A stretch of 64,000 nucleotides of DNA. It comes from Ixodes scapularis (Eukaryota; Arthropoda; Arachnida; Ixodida; Ixodidae). The translations under genes and the position numbers were made by a program. The notes beneath the pieces were generated by a model, which searched no databases, was not told the origin of the DNA, and saw nothing but the letters and a program-made list of their open reading frames with translations. Each line of letters starts with the position of its first letter. Position 1 is the first letter of the stretch. Location of the stretch: positions 5,358,196-5,422,195 of the forward strand of contig NW_024609839.1 of NCBI RefSeq assembly GCF_016920785.2, written 5' to 3'. This document shows positions 10,730 through 22,095 of the stretch, in pieces.

Positions 10730-11765
10730 AGATAAGAACGGTCGACCATATCCGGTGACCATTTTCAATTCTGACTAGAAAAATGCATCTTGCTGCCACA
10801 ATGCCCAGGAAAACGGAACCGGTCGTTGTTGTTGTTGTTTTCTTTTTTTTTTTTAGGGGGGAAGGGGGGGGGGGGGTTGCCTCCAAGAAAAAAAAAAGTC
10901 AGAAAGACCTGGTCAATCTGAAGCGTTGTTTGCGGATTTCGCAACATTGGCATTTCAAGCAACTTTCCTCCAAAATGTGTTGTGACTACTGGCCCAGAAA
11001 TATTTACCGACAAAGTAAGTATGGGAATGATTGACCCAAATTATTTATCACGAAGTATCGACGTCGTTATTTTTAAATAAAAAATCGCACAGACGGCTGC
11101 ACAATAAGCCGTACAGCTTAAGTTTTATCTTTTTTTCTCCGCATTTATTCAAGCCAGGATTTTCAAACTATGTCAGCGTGTTGTCCTCTATTTGGCTAAT
11201 CTTAGTGACAAATATTGTTGTCCTTGTTAGCGGGAAAAGTTCACGAAAAACGCTCAAATAAAGGCATTTTCGTAAATGTGCATAATTTTGAAAATCAATT
11301 TAAAAAGAAAGGCCATCTTCGATTTTTTCAAACTCTTCCAAGTTAGCGCCAGTGATATGTACTAACAGGATGTGCAAAAACATCTTGCATTATTTGTGTG
11401 TCTTTAAAGTTACAAAGCAAGAAAATCTGGCCAAATGGAGGCTACCGCGGTTGCCATGAATGAGGCCTGTGCGTACGCCTATTTGACAATTTCATTATTT
11501 TTACACAGCGTAAAACTTCTCCCGGGTGGTCAGATTGACAGCACAGAGGTGGAGGGTACTTTTGAAGTGATGATTCTTGATACGTCTTTTTTTGTCCTTA
11601 TTATTAGTACAAGAGTCACAAAAATGCGCAGAAGCTGGAGCAATCGCGAGACGCTAGCCTGTCGCACGCTTCGCAGGGCCCGTTTTCTATAGCGGGCGTG
11701 TAGCGTCTCTGCGCACGCCACGCAGGGGAAACGATCGGTGCGGCTCCGATAACAGGCGTTCAGGT
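10730..11765 (+). repeat. Left long inverted arm of the 10.7-14.0 kb transposon
   Basis: It is homologous in inverted orientation to 13120-14036. Matching landmarks include AAAAATGCATCTTGCTGCC, ACGGAACCGGTCnTTGTT, CCAAATTATTTATCAC and GAGACGCTAGCCTGTCGCAC. The arm includes a poly-G stretch near 10866. Confidence 0.75.
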
Positions 11766-12299
11766 AACAGGATATAGGGCCCTAACACGATATTGAGGAT
11801 AGGGCGCCGTACAACGGGGGCACCTTCGCGCGGCAATAGAGCCTCGGCCGTGGTGGGCCGTGGTGGGCCGCACACCGCACACCGCAAAAAAAAAAAAGAA
11901 AAAAGAAAAAAAAGGAAGACAGATTTTTGTTTGTTTATAATGCAATTAAATGCAAAGGTGCAAGTGAGCTGGACAGTTCGTTTGTTTGAGACTTTTTATG
12001 CTCCCTTTTCATCACATTTTTGTGTTAGACTCATTGTAGCCGCTTCGCACTAGCCTGGCAGCAGGCCTGGGTGGAATCGAGCCTTTATTGTCCGAGTGGC
12101 TTGTTTGTAGACGCTATCGTTCGTGCTACGAGCAATTCGTGTCGCAGTGAGTTGACGCATGTATACACTGTCAGTAGTGTCAGGATTGAATTCCAGGCAC
12201 GGGATGGAGGGAATCCCAGGCTGTTGTTTTCATTTCAACTGAACTCCTAAAAGTCAGCCCTTGCTAATCAATGCCACATTGGGTAATTTGGTGCTGAGG

Positions 12300-12760
12300 A
12301 CGTCCACCATATCTGACGCACATTTCATATCTGATGTAGCCGGCCCTCGAAGGTTGTAAACAGTTGCATCATGGTGCTTGACGAGGCCTTCAATCCCATC
12401 GCAGGCGTTCTTGCCTCCCAGTAGCGGATACTAGCCACTTGGCCGACAGGTACTCGGTTTTAGCGAGCTCATGAAGTTGGTGCTTATTCTTGAAGTAGCT
12501 TGCTCCGCCGTCACTGACCCACATAAAATGGGCGTAGAAAGGAGCAACGTCCTCAAGCCACTCGTGAATGTTCCCAAGGCCGTAGCATGCGCGGGCGGAA
12601 TCGTGGCTGGTGTCATCACTGATCGGAGCGCAGCTACAAGTTCCTTTTTTTGGTTGTCACTATGCATGACGTCGCATGTGAATATCTTCTCTAATAATAT
12701 ATGGCAACCGAAGAGGTTGTGCCCTCTAATGGTTTCGCCTCCCCTCCTTTTCCACCAATG
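12300..12760 (-). pseudogene. Transposase-like remnant between the long inverted arms
   Basis: Three minus-strand frames chain together with frameshifts. The first has SDNQKKELVAALRSV, then SDDTSHDS. The second has HEWLEDVAPFYAHFMWVSDG, then SYFKNKHQLHEL and AKWLVSATG. After another shift comes GGKNACDGIEGLVKHH. The order SDG...FKN...(F/V)SATGxGK-xxCDGIxG-xxK is a pattern I associate with transposase-derived proteins of arthropods and other invertebrates, where the aspartates are probably catalytic. The frame is broken at least twice and lacks a start, so it is inactive. Its place between inverted arms supports a transposase origin. I cannot name the superfamily from sequence alone. Confidence 0.55.
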
Positions 12761-12830
12761 AACGCACCCCTTTTTGTGACGTGATCCTCCGGGTGACCAA
12801 TTAATCAAAAACACGAAAGATGCAGCTACA

Positions 12831-13050
12831 CTGCCTAAAACGTGGACGGGAACGAAAATACGACGTTTCGGGCGAACGTACTTCTTCAAGTGATAGATAC
12901 GAAACACGGCGAGAAACAAAGAAAGGGTCGTATACGTCACAGGGCTATACATTTGTTACTCACAGATTTTTTGTTTCTTACACGAAGATGGGCGTCCGCC
13001 CGAAACTTCGTGTATTCCTTCCCGTCCACGTCCTATTTATTGTGGCGCAA
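12831..13050. repeat. Inverted pair of CCCGAAACnTCGT motifs, Penelope/hammerhead-like
   Basis: On the minus strand near 12840-12898 the sequence reads CTTGAAGAAG, a short spacer, then CGCCCGAAACGTCGTATTTT and CGTTCCCGTCCACGT. On the plus strand near 12980-13035 a second copy reads ACACGAAGATGGGCGTCC, then CGCCCGAAACTTCGTGT and CTTCCCGTCCACGT. The GAAGAAG...CGAAACGTC layout resembles the hammerhead-type motif found at the ends of Penelope-like elements. The core CUGAUGA is degenerate, so ribozyme activity is not expected. Confidence 0.35.
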
Positions 13051-13119
13051 TAATATTTCTTTTGTGATTACGTGCCGAAGATCATTGTTCTCGGCAGCCC
13101 CATTTTCTTACACGCTGAG

Positions 13120-14036
13120 ATAAACATCTGCTATCGGAACCACTTCTGTTGATTCCTTTGCTTTGCGTACACAGAGACGCTACACGCCGACTACCGAAAA
13201 CGTACCCTGCGAAGCGTGCGACAGGCTAGCGTCTCTCGATTGCTCCGGCCCATGCGTACTTTTTTTTTTTTTTTAAATCTTGTACGAAGAAAAAAATAAC
13301 TTGCTAAACATTATCACTTGGAAACTATCGCCCACCCCTGCGCTGCCAATCTGACCACCCCGGAGCACTCTTACGGGCTGTAAAAATTATGAACTTGTCA
13401 ACTACGGGTATGTATAAGACACAGAAACAATGCAATAATATTTTTACACATCATGCTCATAGATACTATTGGCGTTATTTTGGAAGAGTTAAAATATCGA
13501 AGATAGCATTTTTTTAAATTGATTTGCAAAAGTATGCATATTTAGTAAAATGCCTCGATTTGAGCGTTTCTCGTAAACTTTTCCTGCTAATCAGTACAAC
13601 AATATTTATAGCCAAATAGAGAACAACACGCTGGCAAAGTTTGAAAGCGGGCTTGAATAAATGCGGACAAAAAAAAAAAAAAAAAAAAAAAAACTTTGGC
13701 AGTATTGCTCAATGTGCCGTCGTCTGTGCGATTTTTTTATTTCAAAATAAGGACGTCGATACGTAGTGATAAATAATTTGGGTCAACCATCCCGATACGG
13801 GCCAGCAGCCACAACACATTTTGGGGGGAGAGCTGCCTGAAATGCCAATTTTGTTAAATCCACAGACAACGCTTCAGATTGAGCAGGTGTTTCTGACTTG
13901 TTTTCTTCTAGGTAACTTTGTTTTTTTCCCTAAAACAAAGACCGGTTCCGTTTTTCAGGGCATTGAGGCAGCAAGATGCATTTTTCTGGATAAAATTAAA
14001 AACTGTAACCGGACACGGTCGGCCGTTCTTATCTAA
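13120..14036 (-). repeat. Right long inverted arm of the 10.7-14.0 kb transposon
   Basis: Inverted counterpart of 10730-11765. It is shorter because of internal deletions and carries its own poly-A tract at 13669-13692. The terminal GGCCGTTCTTATCT mirrors the left end. Confidence 0.75.
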
Positions 14037-14493
14037 AAACAGAGTCGTCCTAGAGAAAACTGCCGCGGCATAACATAACAGAACTGCATGTATATTTGAC
14101 GCACAAATATCAGTAAGCTAGGTGGCCTCTTTACGTTTTATTTATCTAGAATACGCTTGCAACATCACATTTTAATGCTTTCTTTTAGTGGGTAGAGGAA
14201 AATCGGACCCTTCACGTAACATATTTTTGTAGATTTACTTTTTCGAGTACAAAAGAGGGATTTTAGTAGTGGAGGAGAAGTAACCAAACTTAGGAACGAC
14301 TATAGAGACGCGACAAGAAATGTATAAACGAAAACTGGTGGTCAGTCAAGTGCCAAACAAGCACCCAGGAGATTTTATTCACATTGCGTGGTGGCATTTT
14401 AATATTGCAATTAAGAAATTCGTCTAAACTTGGAAAATAGACGCAAGTGGAAACGTTCTCAATTGAAAGAAAGAATGCTGTTCCTTTCCTCAC

Positions 14494-15377
14494 TCAGAAT
14501 ACTGTAGCGGGACTTCGTTCTTCCTCCACAACCCCAACACAGTGAAGACGATGACGAGTTAATGTTTCAAAGGCCTGCGCATAGAATGATAACATCATGT
14601 CCCTTGATTGCAGATTAGCGCAGTCTTCAGGCACGGGTCCGCCCAAGTTGAAGGACTGGAGGCGGTCACAAACTGGAGTCGATAAGACTGTTTGCCGAGC
14701 CGACCAAGTCTTGCGCTAGAACGTATAAATAGCAGATTGGTTAAAAGCAGAGTCAATAATTATGTTCAATGTAGGACACCAAGTAACAGTTGTGAGCTTC
14801 CATGAAAATTTCAAACTAGGTAATGATAGTGACGTACATCGTCCCTCGAACACATCCGAATCTGGAAGCAATCTGTTTACAATAGAAGCTATACGTTTAT
14901 TCAGTGTGTGGTTCGCACCAACCTGAAGTACACAAAGTGATTCTCAATCGATCGTGGCAATCGCACCATTCTGATAAAGTGAAAATGTACATCACTTGCG
15001 ACAGAAATCATAACTGAATGGGGACGTCATAAAAAAAGTTCTTACCTCTTGATTTCGGTTTTCTTCGGGAAGGCCAGCCGACTGACATATCGCGACTGAA
15101 AAGTCTAGGCCCTCTAAACCAATAACTACCACAACAGAGCGGTCATGCGCGAACAGCCGTCACCGCCGGACGGACAACATATCGGCGTTCAGAGTTCTGC
15201 GAATCCTCCGGAGAAGTCACTCCCCGCGAACACTTACCTACCGCACGCGGCACTCCGCACCCCTCTAGCCCCTCAGGGCGACTGCCGGCCGCGGCCCGCT
15301 GCCGCCGCTGCCGTGGGCGACTCGGCACGAGCCTCACAAACCCGCGAATCCGCTGCGAGCATCGAATGCGACGTCAT
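14494..15377 (-). CDS. Candidate three-exon gene of unknown function
   Basis: I do not recognise this protein. Minus-strand pieces are 15377-15338 (ATG, 13 codons plus 1 base, donor GTGAGG), 15125-15046 (acceptor TAG, 26 full codons, donor GTAAGA) and 14715-14494 (acceptor TAG, 73 codons then TGA). The phases agree at both joins, giving 113 residues. The third piece is the best evidence: it stays open from its acceptor to the stop and reads like ordinary protein (DRLQSFNLGGPVPEDC, MMLSFYAQAFETL, HCVGVVEEE). The first exon is weak, because another canonical donor (GTAAGT) lies just downstream at about 15236 and would give a different start. The gene would fire from the CpG-rich promoter-like segment around 15250-15480. 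Chance openness is not excluded. Confidence 0.35.
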
Positions 15378-15480
15378 CACGTGTCATTTACGTCACCCTA
15401 CCGAAGGAGACGTGAAGCGCCGTCCGCGAATTTCTCGGGGCACAGAAGCACTGTGAAGGCTGTCACTAGCGGCGTTTTGG
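15240..15480 (-). promoter_or_regulatory. CpG-rich promoter-like segment with CRE and E-box motifs
   Basis: A GC- and CpG-rich island in an otherwise AT-rich area. It contains GACGTCATCACGTGTCATT and a nearby TTACGTCACCC, that is, two cAMP-response-like half or full sites and one CACGTG E-box within about 30 bases (15369-15400). On the minus strand a canonical donor (GTAG then GTAAGT) follows at about 15236. This fits a promoter with a 5' exon reading left, supporting the candidate gene at 14494-15377. Confidence 0.4.
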
Positions 15481-15800
15481 TTGCGTTTCGACTACACTGA
15501 AGGAAATGCAACTGTAACGAACCAAAATGTGGTTTACGTTCTTTCCCGACGAGTTTTAAGGGACACGAGCTCTCATTCCGCTGCTAGACCCAGATACGTT
15601 ACGCACTCATTCGCCTCGGAGGGAGAGCGCCTTTTCACGCCTTCGACGCGCGCGCCATCTGGATTCTTGAAAAGTTCCTATCGGAGATGAAAATCGAGGA
15701 GCGCTCCCTCTTAAGAAGAAAGGCCACAGAAAGAGATCGGTGGCTAGAGGGAATTAGCATGCCAGAAGAATATTATGACGTGCTAGCTAAAGTAACCGCC

Positions 15801-15930
15801 AGGGTGTCGAACCGAAATTTTTATCGGTTCGGTTCCGGTTCACGGCTTTCGGTTCGGTTCCGGTTCAGTTCCGGGGAGCAAACAATAACGGTTCAAACCG
15901 GTTCGAACCGGTTTGAACCGCTAAACTATG
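15801..15930. repeat. CGGTTC-rich repeat with a CAGGGTGTCGAACCG start
   Basis: The segment starts CAGGGTGTCGAACCG and is then packed with CGGTTC, GGTTCGAACC and their inverses, including GGTTCGAACCGGTT near 15900. Such a start and self-complementary filling are typical of non-autonomous hAT ends. No matching right end or 8-bp duplication was found, so it is probably one end only. Confidence 0.4.
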
Positions 15931-16506
15931 AATATATTTTTCCGCGTTCTTCTGGCAATATACACTATTTACGCTGTGAAACGATTAACTATACAGTTTC
16001 TTCGATCGTCCGTGCAATTTGCTTTTGTTCTTAGTTACCAAAAATATTAAATTCAGTTATTTAATTTTGCCGCAAGAGCAGAAAAAAATCTACATTAACA
16101 TCCATAACGTCGTGTTAATACAACTCAATATCCCTTTGTTTACGAGTAAAATATATTTTGCCTGAATCAAAACGTTTAATTACAAGAGTAAAGAGTTGAG
16201 CTTGTTGGTACATACCTGTAAATAGATCAGCTTCTAATTTAGAACTATACTGTATTTTCTTGTCCTTTCTTCGTGTTTAAGTAAAATTCTAAAGTTCAAG
16301 CTGATCTATTCACACGGTATAAAATGTTGTCGCGAAGTGCGGTAGGTCGTCTAAAATACCCGTGATTGGTACAACTTTCTGTCGCAGTATTAAAAGTGAA
16401 ATCGTGTCATTGAACTAAGGAATTAATTACATCACATAAAAATATGAAATGAGCATGCACCTCGTGGCCATATATCATAAAATAAGGTTTGCGAAATACA
16501 CTTCAC

Positions 16507-16510
16507 AATA

Positions 16511-16582
<72 letters not shown>
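16507..16582. repeat. (TA)n microsatellite
   Basis: About 75 bases of alternating T and A with a single CA interruption near 16530. The apparent open frames across it are artefacts of the YI dipeptide repeat. Confidence 0.95.
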
Positions 16583-16587
<5 letters not shown>

Positions 16588-18453
16588 ACGGACCCAACTG
16601 TGCTAAAAGCAGTGAGATTTTCGAAATGTAACAAAGTTTTAGGATAATTCCTTTCAGTCGATCTTTTATAGACACACCGAGCGGCAATGAAAATGCCTGT
16701 TGTTCTAACCAGACATTCGCTAATCATGCAGCAAGAAGTAATCGCAATAGACCCTTCCCGAAATTCAGTGCCATCTGGTGGTTCGTATAGGAGTTTAGCT
16801 TTTGCCATACCAATGGCGGTAATGAACTTGTATTTCATCGGACACCGTCACTTTCGCAAGTCAAGGGCACGCGAGGAATTGTTCACTGTGAGTTCTTTCT
16901 CGACCACTTTCAGTTCAATGGTGACCAAGAACTTGCAGAACAAAGGTCCAACCCACACAGATGCCTCGATAAATTTCTATCCACCAAAGGGGTTTAAAGC
17001 CGATTGTGTGCCGCCCACAAATTGACTGAATCTAAGTTAGAAATGAACGCTTACGTAGCTCTTGTGTTCCATTCCTATGTCGTGTTGTACTAACCCCCTG
17101 AATGTGCAGGCCTCGCATCATCTGCTTAGGAGCATCTTCAACGTCTTTCTTTATCACTCACTAGAAGGCCGCCATTGGTAGGACACCGATGCCGTTCCAC
17201 AGATGATGATAGTGACCAAAGTGGCCAGATTGAATTTCGGAAAGGGTCTATTGTTCACTCTAATATATACGCACCGTCGCACTCAGATCGAATCTGGCCC
17301 AAAATAATGCTTGCTCAAGTGAACATTTTCTTATACAGAATAAGCTGGCATAGCCTGGCTGTTAAGGTTTGTTGTACACAAGATGCCGAACAATTTAGTT
17401 TACAAATGAGCATCACCCTTGCTAATTGATGATTTTAACACGATAGCGTTAAGGAGCTCATGTCGCAGAAAAACCGATGTCGGTGGCGTGACTGGAAAAT
17501 CCTGATGGGTCGATAGGTTCATGACGTCAGAGCTACATACCCTAGCGCAAGAATTTCAAACAACCCACAATGCTTACGTCAAACGTGGCATCACGCGTGG
17601 AATGAGGGTGATTAAATCATGATATGTAATGCGAAATAAAGGGTGCCGTATGTTTCAAATGATTTCACTTTTGAAAGTAATTCCTTTGCCTTAAAGAAAA
17701 AAATTAAAAATTTTAGGCAGGATTCGAACCCACAACCCTTTAGTTGTGAGTCAGACGCTTTTCACTATAGCCACGCGAGGCACGCTTGCGCGGCAAATGA
17801 GAATGCGATGCAAACGAGGCCCGATGACGCTATCGCGTACCTCTTTTAAAGGCGAAGCTTAAGCGTCCTTCAAAGTTATTTTCTGTTAAGTAAAACGAAG
17901 TAGTATTTAACGTTCTACTCGACATGGCGGCTACTTAATTGAACATTTTCTGACGGTTTGCGTGCATACTCGTCAAAGTTCCACCGCGCGCCCCTGTTTA
18001 CTTTGTTTTCGTCCAGCCCACGGACACATAAAGCTAATGTTCACCATATAAAAGAGGCAATAACAGACTTCTATATGTTTGAGAAGTTATATGTGTGAGG
18101 AACACAAAGTTATTGAAATTAGCTTCAAAATCAGAAATGTATGTAAGGCCGTCCCATATCACTTACAACGTGCCTGTCGAGGATAAAAACGCCGGAAAAG
18201 ATTAGCAGAACACCTTTCAAATAATTTGGGGGGCATTGCTTTAGAGTGGTCAGCCCTCTATTTATGTTGTCAAATATTCAATTAGTAATTAAATATATTT
18301 TATATTGATAAAAAAATTTTACTTTATAAAGTTCACATAACCGCTTGAGACCGACGCGGAAGGACGATACTCGAAACTACGCGATCTGTGGAGTCTACGT
18401 AAAAGTGTTTTTCTGTTTGCTGATTGGCAGTGTGAAACATCGGGCTGCAGGGT
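16583..18453. other. Non-coding stretch with one tRNA-like relic
   Basis: Apart from the tRNA-like segment at 17716-17781, nothing supportable is seen. The open frame at 16687-17025 has no recognisable domain, and its flanks (GCCATCTGGTGGTTCG) look repeat-like. Confidence 0.4.
17716..17781 (-). repeat. tRNA-like (SINE-derived) segment
   Basis: On the minus strand the sequence has an A-box-like GTGGCTATAGTG and a B-box GGGTTCGAATCC at normal spacing (about 40 bases), with an anticodon-arm-like GACTCACAAC between. The acceptor ends do not pair well, so this is a tRNA-derived SINE head or pseudo-tRNA rather than a working tRNA. Confidence 0.5.
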
Positions 18454-21400
18454 ACACTGTTAGCAAAAATAACACGTCCAGACGTGTAAACCGTTGTCCC
18501 ATAGCGGACACGTCGAAACGTGTTCGTTTTACACGAGGCCATCTGCGTTTTTCGTCTACACATGAGGTGCTGTGTAAACTTAACACGCTACACCGTGTCT
18601 GCCTTCCGCAAAACCGTTTCGAACCTGTTCCTAATGAAACATGGCGGCCAGCAGCCGAGAACAGGCGAGAGACGAGCCCAGCGAGCCGCGCGCGTTTCAG
18701 CCGAATTGAAAGCACACAGGGCGCGTTAGTTCTCGTTCGATGTCTTTTATACACAGTAAAGTCTCCAAGCGGCGGACATAGCTACTTGCAAAGGTACGTA
18801 CGTGCGTTGTCGGCGGTCGGCGGCGTCGGTAGCTTCAACGAGCCGCTAGACAAACAAAGAAAAAAAAACGAATGCCGAACTCACATGGATAAATAACTTG
18901 AGCAAACTATTTTGAATCGGGCGGTAACTTGCGCCACCTATCGAGATTTCTAGCAGCCTGTATTTAAAAAAAAAAGACGAGTCTGTTAACACTGCGAACG
19001 ACCACGACTACACAGCAACCCTACATGCAACGCAGACAACACCTCTACCAAGTACTACACAGCACCAACATGTACACAAACACAACAACGACACTACACC
19101 CGACACTTCCTACTCGAAATCCATTTCTCCCGCGGCGCATATAAGCTTGACATGTGCGGGTGAGCTCTTTGGTCGCTGACCATTGCAGATTTATAGAAGA
19201 ATACACAAAACACGGCGCAATGGACAGCCATGTGTTAGAACTGTTTGCATTTAAAAAGTATGGAGGCAAAATCTATAATGTTAGTCCGTTGCAATAAATA
19301 ACGATATGTTAACAATAAATCTTAAACCGGTCATGAAAAAGTTCAAATTTTGTTATTTTCTTGCTTGATCAGTGTTATGAGCAGTCCGACTAGCTTGAAT
19401 CAGATAGGAAAACAAATTATTGGGATTTTGTCATTACGTATACAATAATAAATGAAAATGATCCTTCCGCAAAGCATTTTTCATATATTTCTGTGAAGGA
19501 CATCCTAACATCCGCCCAACACTTCACTTCCGCTAGTTCCAGTACGGGAGCAGACGCCTTCACTTTTGGGGCGTTTTGATGCAGTTTGTTGTCGTATGTC
19601 GTGTCGGTGTCGAGTGGAGCGGTGGGGCTTGGGAATTTGTGACCGGTGTTATTCGTGAACACTGGTTTGGGGCGCTGATGCGTCTTTTTTTTTTTTTTTT
19701 TTTTATACTGCCACCACCCCGAGCCGAAGATACACGGGCCCGTAGCAGTTCATTATGCTGAATCGCCAGCTCCTTCTCTGTTGACGCCGCTTTCCTGGTA
19801 CCACTCGTGGATACTGCAAGCGTTTAAACAGTGTGCACCGTCTCGCCTACATCCCCGGTCACGTACTCGACCTGTTGAAACTTGTTGCTTCCGTCATTTT
19901 ATAGTACGCAAGGCAGTTATCTCGTTGGTCTGGTTTCGGTTATAAAAGCAAGGCAAAACGCTCGCAGTTCCCGCCTTCAGTAGACGTTGGACATCTTCCA
20001 CACTTTGACACCGGATAACTGAATGAACGAGGATTTACATTCACTTCCGAGGTTACTCTCGCCGCTTCCTCACCGTTGAGCAGCAGGATGAGCTGGTGAC
20101 AAGCCGCGGATGAAAGGCTTGAGCATCAACAGCCCAAGCGCACTCGGTGCCGATGCGGACGACGCAGGTTTCTGTCAACCGGGAGGCCAGCACAAACCGT
20201 GACCGTTCCAGCTCTTCGTCATGACACGGTGTTGCAGAGAGCAGGGTAAAATACAGCTACACGGATCACCGAAGCAAACGCACTGCTATCTTAAATCTTG
20301 GCTTGTGATTGCGCCTTTGTAGTAGATCATCTTATTCGTTTTGCTGGAGAGACGCAAACGACGGGCATAAGAAAATCGCTTGCATATTCCGCATACCTCA
20401 CAAAAGCATTTACCCCGTCACCTTGCGAAAAGCGCGAAGCACGGAGTCCGCACCGTCCTAAGCTTCCCGTTTTTTACCTGCTTTAGAGCAGTTTGTACCT
20501 GCTAGTAGATATGCCTACTTAAACTGAAACAGGGCAGTGCCAGAGAGAAAGAGACAAAGTTGGGAAAGCTTGCTCGCTCTCCAATTTCTTAACTCTCAAG
20601 TGATTGTACCATAATAAATGCACCAACGCCTCTTCCAAAATAAAGAGCACTACGTTCACAACGTAAAAAATGGTCTCAGTACATGCATCTGTGGGCAGGT
20701 AGGAAACCTTGCCCTAATTTATTCGCGCCGCATGATTGGCGCAACTAACTCATTGCAGGACCGAATCGTTTACTCGAGCGGTGTGCGTCGCAGTGCAAAC
20801 GCAGTCCAACACGAAGCATAAAAAACGGCAGATTTAAGACAACAATCCGGAGTCCATTATTCAATTAAAACGACGTAGTTTTGTTAAAAACGCCCGCTGC
20901 TTCTTACTGACGGTATGTGTCGGGATACTTCCACAGTTTGAAACGGAACGAAGGAAGATTTACTTTTAAAAACGCTCGCTGCGTCCTCCCGGACCAGCTG
21001 GACCGGATCAGCTGACGACGACGGGATTGTACCCGTTGAACCTCCACCCCGCAACAAACAATTTGCGCTCCGTGTTAAAAGCCTGGTTCAAACAGACCCG
21101 GAATACAAAGCACCGCACCACACACGACGAACGTTTCAGCTCTTTTTCGCATCGCCGGGTTGCACCAAACAGAACGAGATCGCCGAAGTCAACGCCGCGC
21201 TGTCGTGAACCTTGGCTTGTGGTTGCGAACTCGTGGACCCTGTGACTCCCTTCGCTTTTAAAGCACACACGACGATTAGGAATGGTACTTTCCGTCTTCC
21301 AGGAACATCACAGGGGCACTTCTCCGGTCACGTCTTCACTATGTGCCCGCAAACTCCGAAGCTCTATGCGAAGCTTCTCGCGTCCCGTCAAACCAAAACA

Positions 21401-22095
21401 GTAGCGGCGCCATGCGTACTTGAAAGATTTTCTCCGGTCAAACAAAAACAACAAAAAACAACAGGCTCTTGCTTCCAGCGTACATCGGCGCTTGCGCCGT
21501 GGCCAGATCGTTTGCAGTTGAAGGTTGAAGCAAAAACGAAACCAACTGCAATGTCACGTGTTCACATCGAGGACCCGCTTTTTATATCAATTTTAACTGT
21601 TTGGAACGAATAATTAGACCCATGACTTTATTTGTGGTGTGTAAGAAACTATTATCAAGACCCCTAAACTAAATACCAACATGGGCGACATGAGGGAAGC
21701 CGCATTGCCATCGACCAGAAAATGGCGGCGAGCTCGGTAAGCGCGGGTTTCGCCAACGTCCTGCGACATGGCGCAATTGCTTTTGGTGCATATCTGTCTC
21801 CGAGACATGTTTCTTTCCGCGGCATTTGTCTCGACGGTCCTTTCTAAGTGTGTCCCCAAGCATTCCGGTGCTTCGATAGCCGGCAATGCCGCGGTCGTCG
21901 CCGGGGGCGATGCGTGTTATCGAGGTCGGCTACACGGTTATGCGTGTATGACCGAACCAAAACACGTTTTTTACAACCTCGCATGATTTCTGAACGAATT
22001 ATCCGTCACTCATCGTGTAAATTTATGGTAATTTGTGTAAATAGCGTGTTTTCACCCCAAATATTCGCCAAATACACGGGACTTGCTAACAGTGT
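18454..22095. mobile_element. CACTG-ended (CACTA/EnSpm-Chapaev-like) element, non-autonomous
   Basis: The left end reads CACTGTTAGCAA from 18454. The right end is its perfect reverse complement, TTGCTAACAGTG, ending at 22095. TA dinucleotides flank both. Just inside the left end are ACACGTCCAGACGTGT and repeated CGTGT/ACACG words. Just inside the right end are similar ACACG and GTGTAAAT words. Terminal CACTG and subterminal repeats suggest the CACTA group. No transposase frame was recognised in the 3.6 kb inside, which also holds a poly-T tract (19686-19704). The two ends could also belong to two separate short copies. Confidence 0.5.
19900..21420. repeat. Possible degenerate direct duplication
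   Basis: Segments near 20180-20330 and 21100-21225 share spaced words in the same order: CGTTnCAGCTCTT, then CACCGAAG/CGCCGAAG, then CTTGGCTTGTG. The segment from 19960 (CAAAACGCTCGCnG...GACnGTnnG) also resembles 20880-20990. The similarity is weak and judged by eye, so this may be two old copies of one repeat. Confidence 0.25.

Larger units (their letters stand above)
10730..14036 (-). mobile_element. DNA transposon with inverted arms of about 1 kb and a decayed transposase core
   Basis: The ends start AGATAAGAACGGYCGACC (left, 10730) and the same sequence inverted (right, ending about 14036). The two arms (10730-11765 and 13120-14036) are inverted copies over almost their whole length, with small indels. 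The 1.35-kb centre carries, on the minus strand, a broken transposase-like frame. Arms this long with a coding remnant between them suggest a cut-and-paste element of the long-TIR kind. A target duplication could not be resolved. The superfamily is not assigned. Confidence 0.7.

Noticed and set aside
12820..13053. 77-codon plus-strand frame with YDVSGERTSSSDRYETRR
   Set aside because: It lies over the inverted CCCGAAAC motif pair and has no domain.
16449..16838. Frames rich in Tyr-Ile repeats
   Set aside because: Direct translation of the (TA)n microsatellite.
17716..17781. Functional tRNA gene
   Set aside because: A and B boxes fit, but the acceptor stem does not pair and the ends look like a SINE relic.
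18345..18896. 183-codon plus-strand open frame
   Set aside because: It runs across the CACTG terminal inverted repeat and its ACACG subterminal words, so openness reflects repeat composition.
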